DNA of 64,000 bases from Marchantia polymorpha subsp. ruderalis (taxonomy: Eukaryota; Streptophyta; Marchantiopsida; Marchantiales; Marchantiaceae): NCBI GenBank assembly GCA_037833965.1, contig AP031355.1, forward strand, positions 15,401,501-15,465,500, read 5' to 3'. Below are positions 55,928-64,000 of the stretch, piece by piece. The notes under the pieces are model-generated. The model was not told where the DNA came from. It searched no databases and saw only the letters and a list, made by a program, of their open reading frames with translations. Position numbers and translations under genes: made by a program. The number at the start of each line of letters is the position of its first letter. The stretch's first letter is position 1.

Positions 55928-56071
55928 GCGGGATACCATGTCCACCCTCGAAGTGGAGGTGTCCGCGGCGTTGCAGCGGTTGGGACTGCGCAGTCGAGCG
56001 GAAGACTTGCAGGGTAGGGAGTTAGTGCGGGGTAGTCCGTCGCGCAGGAGATGTAGCACAGGTTCCGCGGA
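55928..56071 (+). pseudogene. U3 ORF region in LTR G, short piece after LTR H
   Basis: It encodes TMSTLEVEVSAALQRLGLRSR and the start of the basic tail, and is then interrupted by Element 3. It is part of LTR G. Confidence 0.8.
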
Positions 56072-58374
56072 TGTGGTACCCCACTTTTGGCAATTTTGAG
56101 GAAATTAAAACATTTTTGGAAAACTGTACCCTGGCAGCATTGTAAATAGCCTTCGGTACATCAAAACGAAGTGAATCCGGAAGATCGCGGGGATTCTCGA
56201 GGGATCTTGTAGAATCTGGGATTTGGGGTGCAGCAGTAAGGACAGGCACCACCCTCCCAGCGAGCTCTGTAGTTAGGACCCCTACGACGCAAGGGCGCAA
56301 AACCCGCCTTCGGAGGTTGCGTCCGCGGCTGTAGGGAAACCCTCCATAATTAGGTCAACCCTCGGTCGCCTTGACCAAGTTAGGGTCCCGTTGGAAAGAG
56401 CTCGACGCACTGATTCCAACGAGCCCAAGAACGCCTGGAACGGATGAGGACTTAGGGAGTTATCACCGAAGTAGAAGCCGGCGGAGAATCCGCCGAGGCT
56501 CCTGCCTGCGTACAGGCAGGAGTTGAACTTTTGTCCGACATGCGGACACACGCGTCAAGACAGAGGGGGATTGGCCGAGGGGCGGTACGAACAAGTGTAC
56601 CGCGCAAGGCGGAAAACTCGCCTTCGGCGCTACGCCCCCATGTCCGCGGGGTAACACGCTCGCGGAGTTCAAATCCGCCAATTCGAGCGTGAGAGTTTAA
56701 TCGACGACGGCGGAGCGTGAAGCCGCGCGTGAGAGCGAAGACCGTTCCAGCGTACAGCCGGCGCGGCCATCAAGTGAAACGTTCTTCACGAGCAAGAGCC
56801 GACCATGACCTTCGACCGGGCGGCGGAGAACGTCCCATTCTTGAATTCGCGATTCCAATCTCTTGTGCGCGCTGCGCGCATCCATCTGCTGGCTGCTGAA
56901 CGTTCATTTCTTGTTGATTGAGGGAGAAGTGAATGCGCGTGATTTGGAATTGAGGGCGATTAGAGTTTGCCGAGAGAGGAAGAAGCTCGGGCGGTGCAGA
57001 AGTAGAATGAGCGGGCGAGCGAACCCCAGGAACGCAATGACGAGACCAAGCAGGTTGCGGATGGTGCCACTTCGCCTACCACAGAACGGGCTACGCGCTT
57101 TCGAGGAGCGCTTAATAGCAAGAAAGCTCGATTTCTTGCTATGGGGATGGAACTACATCTGTGCGAATATGGTGCGCGAGTGGCTAGAGCCACAGGGACC
57201 ACCCTCGCGCGGATTGCGTCCGCATGTTGATCGGTGGACAGTCCAAGATTGGGCGCAGGCGTTGGGAAGATGTGCTGGCATGCCAGGGCATCTCCTTTTC
57301 GACAGTGAGAGCATCAAGGTGACCAAGCAGGAAGAGGCGCAATTTGTGGAGCTGTTCAAGACCGGGAGGTCTACCAAGAATGGGTACAGGACCCGTGATT
57401 ACAAGGATCGATTTCGCCGGACTTTGTCCGCGGCGCTGATGCAATTACTGCAGCCGCAGTTATCACCTGCTACATCACATTGTGGCAGGTCTCTTTTGTG
57501 GAGTGCGTCATCGAGGGAACTCCAATTCACTGGGCGAGCATCCTGCACAGGGTGATGCGACAGCACGCGTTTGAGGAGAAGGGGGGAACTCTAAACCATC
57601 TCTCTCCTTTCCTCATCAATTTTTATCGGCAGCGGAATTGTTTGACAGCGGCGGAGCTTGAACATTTTCCGCCATTGTCCATCGACCATCCCGGGAAGTA
57701 TGTGCGGGAGAATGAGGTCGACACTGATGCAGAGGAGTCACCGACTTCTACCCCATCAAGGCGGAGGGACGAAGGAAGACACACTCCTGCACCACGAGTG
57801 CCGCGGAAGCGGCGATGGAGGGAAGAGTCTGAGGAGGAGCAGCATCAAGAACCCTCTGCTCCCATTCGACCGCGGCCGCTGTGCGAGCCATACAGCCGGC
57901 CGAAGCAGAAGGCACGTCGACTGGTGTTACCAGCCGACAGTGCGGACACGGCGACGATTGCGACGGAGCAAGGAAGTGCGTCGCCAGAGAGGCATGAGGA
58001 AGCGCGGACGACCGCAGGAGCGACGGGCCACGCTGCAACCTCGACGGGAGAGAGGCCGCCTACGGGCCAAGGGCCTCCGGAGTTACCACGTGCGACGCGG
58101 ACAGATGTTCCGTTTGCGCACAGACGAGTTTCCGCGGACGGACGAGCCTCCGCGGACAGGCGATCACAAGTGGACGTGGATCTACGCTTACGCGTGGGAA
58201 GGAGCAGTCCGCCTGTGCACAGGGGCTCACCTGTGCACAGGTAGCCTGTGCACAGGACACCTCCACATGTGCCGCCTGTGCACAGGCAAGAATCACCCCC
58301 GTTCCAACGTAGGAAGGGGAAGGAGCCGGCGGAAGAACCGCCTACGAGACACCGGCCCTCGGGGCCAGACCCTC
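56072..58374 (+). repeat. 5' LTR of Element 3 (partial)
   Basis: It starts TGTGGTACC and ends inside the U3 ORF linker, where gag sequence follows. It has no TATA box, R, U5 or PBS, so this element has no normal promoter of its own at this end. It contains a short unusual word near 57459-57473 that is also found at 37719-37733 in the opposite orientation. Confidence 0.85.
56805..58374 (+). pseudogene. U3 ORF part in Element 3 5' LTR (broken)
   Basis: Globular domain and linker (about four VHR units) are recognisable; acidic patch, coiled coil and tail are absent. It has several breaks. It is otherwise close to the copy that begins at 63191. Confidence 0.75.
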
Positions 58375-58375
58375 C

Positions 58376-59065
58376 AAGTAGCTCTTGGAGGACAATAAGA
58401 CGTATCGGAGAATGTTGATGCTTTCGCTACGGCATCCGCGGAAGCCGCGCGCACCCACATCCTCTCAAGTATATCAAGTGGAGAGCGAAGACCAAGGGCC
58501 ACCAGAGATCGATGTGGAAATAGCAGGGTGTTGTGTACGCAGGGTGCCAATCGACTCTGGATCAGGAGTCAACATAATGACGGAGGATACCGCGAGAGCC
58601 TTGGGGTTCAGTCAATACGAACCCTCGAAGCGTGTGTTGAGATTAGCGGATCAGACGCGGAGAATGCCTGCAGGTATGCTGCGCAATGTCAAGACAATCA
58701 TCGGGGGTGCGGACTTTCGGTTGACGTATATCATCCTTCAACCGATGATGAAGCAGGGCTATGACGTTCTGCTCGGGCGACCGTGGCTATATGGCGCACA
58801 AGTCAGATGTGATTGGCGAAGGCATCGCCTCAAGTTTCCCCATCCTTCGGAACCGACCAAAACCATTACGGTGCCCTGGAATAGGGTCAGACACGAAGGA
58901 GAGACCCCATCGACAAGTGCAGGTTACACATCGGGCGGGGACAGTGAGTCGACCGCGCGATCGGATTCCAGTGGTACCGAATCCGATTATTTCGTGGGAT
59001 TCGTTGCCTGCTGTTCGGTGGGAGAAGAAGAAGAGCCGGAAGCTATTCAGCCGGAAGACGAATAG
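58376..59065 (+). pseudogene. gag: gag tail with protease (Element 3, partial)
   Basis: This corresponds to about the last 225 residues of Gag-protease: EDNKTYRRMLMLSLR, retropepsin DSGSGVNIM, DVLLGRPWL, and the acidic end EEEEPEAIQPEDE before the conserved UAG. Capsid core and zinc knuckles are absent. Confidence 0.88.
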
Positions 59066-59071
59066 CAATTA
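59063..59071 (+). promoter_or_regulatory. Gag-protease/pol boundary UAG CAA UUA (Element 3)
   Basis: Third copy of the conserved stop and context. Confidence 0.75.
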
Positions 59072-61911
59072 ACTGTGGGACTGGGAAGGAGTGAGACGAG
59101 TCACACCGAGGGCATTGTCGACCCTAGTGACTGTCACGAAGTACAACTCAGTCCCGACAAGCGCTTGAAGGTATCAAGCGCAGTGAGAGGAGATGAGCTA
59201 AGGAAAGTACAGGCATTCCTTAGCCATTATGTCGACGTCTTCGCCTGGAAGATCGAAGACATGAAGGGGATACCTGCACGGTATGGGGAACACCGTATCG
59301 ATTTACTGGACGACTCAGTACCCATACGACAGCGCCAGTATCGCCTCAACCCAAAATACTCCTTGCTAGTTAAGGAGGAGATAGATAAGTACTTGAGTGC
59401 TAGTATTATTTACCCTGTGCTCAGCAGTGAGTGGGTATCGCCGATTGTTATCGTACCCAAGAAGTTGACGGGTAAGATACGAGTGTGTCAGGATTTCCGG
59501 AAGTTGAATGCAGCAACACGCAAGGATCATCACCCGTTACCATTCACGGATGCCATTCTAGACCATGTAGCAGGACATGAATGTTATAGCTTCCTGGATG
59601 GGTTCTCAGGTTACAATCAGGTGTCTATCCGGGAACAGGACAAGGATAAAACTACGTTCACAACCGACTGGGGAACTTACGCATACCACAAGATGCCCTT
59701 CGGTCTGTGCAACGCGCCTGCCACCTTTCAACGGATGATGACCAATATCTTCCAGGAACAACTGAGGAAGTTCCTGGAAATATTCATAGATGACTTCTGT
59801 GTCTTTGGGAAGCGGTCTGAACACCTAAGTCACTTGAAGCAGACCTTCGATAAATGTAGAGAGAGCAGTTTATCACTGCATCCCGAGAAGTGCTTTTTCT
59901 TTATGACTAGTGGGATCTTGTTGGGTCATCGAGTCTCGGCAGACGGCATTGCGGTGGACATCGAGAAGGTCAAGGTTATACTCGAGCTTGAGCCTCCCAC
60001 GAATCTAAGAGAGCTGCGAGCATTCCTGGGCCATGTGGGCTACTACCGAAGATTCATACACCTGTATGCAATACTGGCGGCGGACCTAACCAAGTTGTTG
60101 AAGAAGGATGAGCCTTATGCGTGGGGTGCGAACCAGCAGTCAGCATTTGAGGCTCTTAAAGCGAAACTCACGACTGCTCCCGTACTAAGGAGTCCAGACT
60201 GGAATCGACCATTCCATGTTTACGTTGACACCTCTGCATTCGCCATCGGTGTAGTACTGAGTCAAAAGGATGACAACAAAAAGGACTACCCGATCTACTT
60301 CGCGAGCCGACAGCTGTCTCTAGCAGAGTGTAAGTACACCACGACGGAGAGAGAAGCGTTGGGGATGGTGTACTCCTGTAAAAAGTTCCGTCACTACCTA
60401 ATCTGCTACGAGTTTGTGTTCCATGTGGACCACTACGCATTGCAACACCTAGTCAAGAAAGCCGACCTATCCGGTCGGATCGCCAGGTGGGTGTTGTTAC
60501 TACAAGAGTTCACCTACACAGTCTAGAGCAGGAAAGGGGTGCACCACGAAAATGCGGATTACTTGTCCCGATTATGGACCCAGCCGACAGAGGAGGAATT
60601 GGTGGACGATTTTCCAGATGAAGAGTTATTTCAGTTGTCTGCAGGACATGAGTCCCGCTATGCCGACCTGTATCGATATCTGCTAACCCTCCAGTGTCCC
60701 GTAGGCATGGATTTGGAACAGCGAACTGTCTTTATTCATAAGGCAGGCCCGTACCAACTCCAGCAGGGGGTTTTGTTCAAGAAGATGGCAGATGAGCGCT
60801 TATGCAGATGCCTGGAGGAATCAGAGGTACCAAGAATAGTGAGTGCGATGCATACAGAGGAGGCGGGTGGACACTATGCCACCAGGAACACGGTCACAAA
60901 GATTCTAAATGCGGGGTATTGGTGGCCGACCATGTTTAAGGATGTTCTCGATTACATCCGCAAGTGCGACAGTTGCCAGAGGACGGGAAGACCGACGCCT
61001 ACAACACGCTGGCCCCTGACTCCCATCATGCCTCTAGCACCTTTCGAGAAGTGGGGCGTTGACTTTGTAGGGCCGATACAACCAGTGACTAGGAGTACAC
61101 GAAGGCGCTACATTCTGGTAGCAACGGACTACGCCACCAAAATGGTAGAGGCCAGGGCCACCAGAAGGGATGATGCTGCCACAGTGGCAGCCTTCTTGTT
61201 TGAGTCGATCATCACACGCTACGGATGTCCCTTAGAGCTAGTCAGCGACCGGGGCACGCATTTTCTGAATCAGATCATCGAAGATCTGACACGGTATTTC
61301 CACATCAAGCACCGGAAGACTACTCCATACAATCCCAAGGCAAATGGACTGACGGAGAAGTCCAATGGTCTGCTGTGTAAAATACTACTCAAGGTCACGG
61401 TGAATCACGCTCACGACTGGGATACGAAGCTAGCAGCCGCCCTATGGGCGTACCGGACAGCTGAGAAGATCACGACCAAACAGACACCATACTTTCTGGT
61501 GTATGGGCAACACCCGATCCTCCCGATCGAATTTGAAGTGCCCACCCAACGAACGTTGGATTTGCAGAGGATGGGCGCAGAGGAGAGTCAGCTCTACAGG
61601 TTACAGGAGGTCACGCTGCTGGATGAGAGGAGACGAGACGCCGAAGATCGCACCAGGAAAATCCAGCTCCGCCGAAAGGAGAGATACGATAAAAAGATCA
61701 AACCGGTACTCCTGCAGGCGGGTGATTTGGCATTGCTCTACGACAGCAGGCATGCCAGATTCCCAGGCAAACTGCACCTACGATGGATGGGACCTTACAG
61801 GGTTGTCGAAGTCTTCCCGAATGGATCCATCCAACTTGCGGACCTGGCCGGCGATTTGTTAGGCACCCGAGTGAACGGGTGGCGGTTGAAGAAATACCAC
61901 ATGAAAGAGTT
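59066..61911 (+). pseudogene. pol: pol: RT, RNase H, integrase (Element 3, broken)
   Basis: It has all the domains of the Element 2 pol: FLDGFSGYNQV and FIDDFCVFG (RT), VYVDTSAFAIG (RNase H), HHCC zinc region, WGVDFVGP, VSDRGTHF and LTEKSNG (integrase DD35E), and a GPY/F-like C-terminus. It is very similar to Elements 1 and 2, with about one or two breaks. The neighbouring gag is incomplete, so the element could move only with proteins from other copies. Confidence 0.9.
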
Positions 61912-61927
61912 TGCGTGGGCGCTCACA

Positions 61928-61943
61928 ATTGAGGAGGGGAGCA
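61928..61943 (+). other. Polypurine tract (Element 3)
   Basis: ATTGAGGAGGGGAGCA directly before the 3' LTR start at 61944, identical to Elements 1 and 2. Confidence 0.85.
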
Positions 61944-64000
61944 TGTGGTACCCCACTTTTGGCAATTTTGAGGAAATTAAAACATTTTTGGAAAACTGTA
62001 CCCTGGCAGCATTGTAAATAGCCTTCGGTACATCAAAACGAAATGAATCCGGAAGATCGCGGGGATTCTCGAGGGATCTTGTAGAATCTGGGATTTGGGG
62101 TGCAGCAGTAAGGACAAGCACCACCCTCCCTGCGAGCTCTGTAGTTAGGACCCCTACGACGCAAGGCGCAAAACCCGCCTTCGGAGGTTGCGTCCGCGGC
62201 TGTAGGGAAACCCTCCATAATTAGGTTAACCCTCGGTCGCCTTGACCAAGTTAGGGTCCCGTTGGAAAGAGCTCGACGCACTGATTCCAACGAGCCCAAG
62301 AACGCCTGGAACGGATGAGGACTTAGGGAGTTATCACTATTGGAAGAAACGGAGGCGGTCGCCTACGGCGGAAGGAGTTCGCCACCGGCGCGAATTCCGC
62401 CTACGCGAAAGGGGGAATCAAGTTTTGTCCTATGCGCGGACGAAGGCGTTCGCCTGTGCACAGGCGAAGTAGGGTTAGGAGAGGCGCGAAGTCCGCCTAC
62501 GCACAGGCGCTCGCCTGTGCACAGGCGCTTCGGCGTCGGCGGAAAATCCGCCTTGGGCCCTAGAAATGCGCCTTGTGAGGTAGAAAGTGTACGGCGCCTT
62601 CCGCGCCAGCGCAGCGCCACGTACGGCGGAAGAGCCGCCAGAGTAATCAAATCGGTACGGACCATGCGGACGGCACGGGTGGATGCGCTCTTGGACGGAC
62701 GGAGTTGCGGCGGCGGAAGCGCCGACGAAGAGACAAGGGACGGACAGACTGGACGGAGACGGCTGACCACGGTCAACGCCTTCCGCGCCAGCGCGACGCC
62801 GCGCACGGAATTCGCCTGCGCACAGGCGAACGCCTGTGCACAGGAGGATGTTCAAGTTCCGCGCCGGCGGAGAATCCGCCGAGGCTCCTGTCTGCGTACA
62901 GGCAGGAGTTGAACTTTTGTCCGACATGCGGACACACGCGTCAAGACAGAGGGGGATTGGCCGAGGGGCGGTACGAACAAGTGTACCGCGCAAGGCGGAA
63001 AACTCGCCTTCGGCGCTACGCCCCCATGTCCGCGGGGTAACACGCTCGCGGAGTTCAAATCCGCCAATTCGAGCGTGAGAGTTTAATCGACGACGGCGGA
63101 GCGTGAAGCCGCGCGTGAGAGCGAAGACCGTTCCAGCGTACAGCCGGCGCGGCCATCAAGTGAGACGTTCTTCACGAGCAAGAGCCGACCATGACCTTCG
63201 ACCGGGCGGCGGAGAACGTCCCATTCTTGAATTCGCGATTCCAATCTCTTGTGCGCGCTGCGCGCATCCATCTGCTGGCTGCTGAACGTTCTCGACGTCG
63301 CCGCACAGGAGATTTCTTGTTGATTGAGGGAGAAGTGAATGCGCGTGATTTGGAATTGAGGGCGATTAGAGTTTGCCGAGAGAGGAAGAAGCTCGGGCGG
63401 TGCAGAAGTAGAATGAGCGGGCGAGCGAACCCCAGGAACGCAATGACGAGACCAAGCAGGTTGCGGATGGTGCCACTTCGCCTACCACAGAACGGGCTAC
63501 GCGCTTTCGAGGAGCGCTTAATAGCAAGAAAGCTCGATTTCTTGCTATGGGGATGGAACTACATCTGTGCGAATATGGTGCGCGAGTGGCTAGAGCCACA
63601 GGGACCACCCTCGCGCGGATTGCGTCCGCATGTTGATCGGTGGACAGTCCAAGATTGGGCGCAGGCGTTGGGAAGATGTGCTGGCATGCCAGGGCATCTC
63701 CTTTTCGACAGTGAGAGCATCAAGGTGACCAAGCAGGAAGAGGCGCAATTTGTGGAGCTGTTCAAGACCGGGAGGTCTACCAAGATTGGGTACAGGACCC
63801 GTGATTACAAGGATCGATTTCGCCGGACTTTGTCCGCGGCGCTGATGCAATTACTGCAGCCGCACCGCGCCTGCTACATCACATTGTGGCAGGTCTCTTT
63901 TGTGGAGTGCGTCATCGAGGGAACTCCAATTCACTGGGCGAGCATCCTGCACAGGGTGATGCGACAGCACGCGTTTGAGGAGAAGGGGGGAACTCTAAAC
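61944..64000 (+). repeat. 3' LTR of Element 3 (runs off window)
   Basis: It begins TGTGGTACC. It contains the AT-rich start, the inverted-repeat module (about 62240-62330), the palindrome-rich noncoding U3 to about 63190, and the first part of the U3 ORF. Confidence 0.93.
63191..64000 (+). CDS. U3 ORF, N-terminal part (Element 3 3' LTR, open at window end)
   Basis: The frame begins MTFDRAAENVPFLNSRF. It passes the alternative start that aligns with family B and covers the globular domain to GGTLN at the window edge. I see no break inside the window. The rest of the protein is outside, so its integrity is unknown. Confidence 0.72.
   Translation, partial: MTFDRAAENVPFLNSRFQSLVRAARIHLLAAERSRRRRTGDFLLIEGEVNARDLELRAIRVCRERKKLGRCRSRMSGRANPRNAMTRPSRLRMVPLRLPQNGLRAFEERLIARKLDFLLWGWNYICANMVREWLEPQGPPSRGLRPHVDRWTVQDWAQALGRCAGMPGHLLFDSESIKVTKQEEAQFVELFKTGRSTKIGYRTRDYKDRFRRTLSAALMQLLQPHRACYITLWQVSFVECVIEGTPIHWASILHRVMRQHAFEEKGGTLN

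Larger units (their letters stand above)
46422..56071 (+). repeat. LTR G (older variant, plus strand), hosting solo LTR H and cut by Element 3
   Basis: It begins TGTGGTACC at 46422. Noncoding U3 runs to about 47630, then the U3 ORF region to 50546. After the nested LTR H the ORF continues at 55928-56071, where Element 3 begins. The rest lies beyond the window. Its sequence is more diverged from Elements 1-3 than they are from each other. Confidence 0.88.
56072..64000 (+). mobile_element. Element 3: broken Ty3/Gypsy copy, 3' end outside window
   Basis: Parts present are 5' LTR material (56072-58374), the tail of gag with protease (58376-59065), pol (59066-61911), the polypurine tract and 3' LTR (61944 onward). 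The 5' LTR and 3' LTR share private variants (for example GAGCTCTGTAGTTAGG and ACCCTCGGTCGCC), so they belong to one insertion, probably young. PBS and most of gag are absent, and there are several breaks. The left flank GCGGA (56067-56071) is the candidate target duplication. It is inserted in LTR G. Confidence 0.88.

Overview
This window looks like plant nuclear repeat DNA. It is packed with nested copies of one Ty3/Gypsy LTR retrotransposon superfamily, and I see no host gene, tRNA or rRNA gene. The plant assignment rests on the reverse transcriptase signature (FLDGFSGYNQ and FIDDF, as in the non-chromovirus Tat/Athila-like group), integrase without a visible chromodomain, a primer binding site matching the 3' end of plant tRNA-Asp, and a few CCCTAAA-like units. 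The species cannot be named from this sequence. The DNA is GC-rich and still full of CpG, so most copies are young or have decayed little by deamination.

The family has unusually long LTRs of about 5.0-5.4 kb, TGTGGTACC...TTATTACA, flanked by 5-bp target duplications. The internal part is about 6 kb: tRNA-Asp-type PBS, gag with three CCHC knuckles and a protease, a conserved UAG in tobamovirus-like read-through context, pol (RT, RNase H, DD35E integrase), and a polypurine tract touching the 3' LTR. Inside U3, upstream of a TATA box, each LTR carries a sense-strand ORF of up to 1035 codons. It encodes a globular N-terminal domain, a Pro/His/Arg-rich linker made of palindromic DNA words, an acidic patch and a long C-terminal coiled coil. 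I do not recognise this protein. It is the most interesting thing in the window.

Layout. 1-18266: Element 1 (+), with its 5' end outside the window. A solo LTR (6930-12241, TSD GTATT) sits in its integrase region, and its 3' LTR (12892-18266) holds the uninterrupted U3 ORF. 18267-19489 and 35659-37728: a diverged relative (family B) with the same ORF architecture, split by Element 2 (19490-35653, minus strand, TSD GAAGG), a nearly whole 16-kb copy. 37729-42138: a truncated minus-strand LTR (D) hosting a 2.5-kb ORF-less LTR (C, 39125-41607, TSD CCCTA). 42139-46421: two older minus-strand LTR pieces (E and F). 46422-56071: an older plus-strand LTR (G) hosting a full-length solo LTR (H, 50547-55927, TSD GCGGG). 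56072-64000: Element 3 (+), a broken copy whose 3' LTR runs off the window.

How the parts fit. Gag, protease and pol are the usual replication set. The U3 ORF lies wholly between the polypurine tract and the LTR TATA box. It is therefore copied with every LTR, would sit at the 3' end of the genomic RNA, and survives in every solo LTR except C. Every resolvable insertion here is into another member of the same superfamily.
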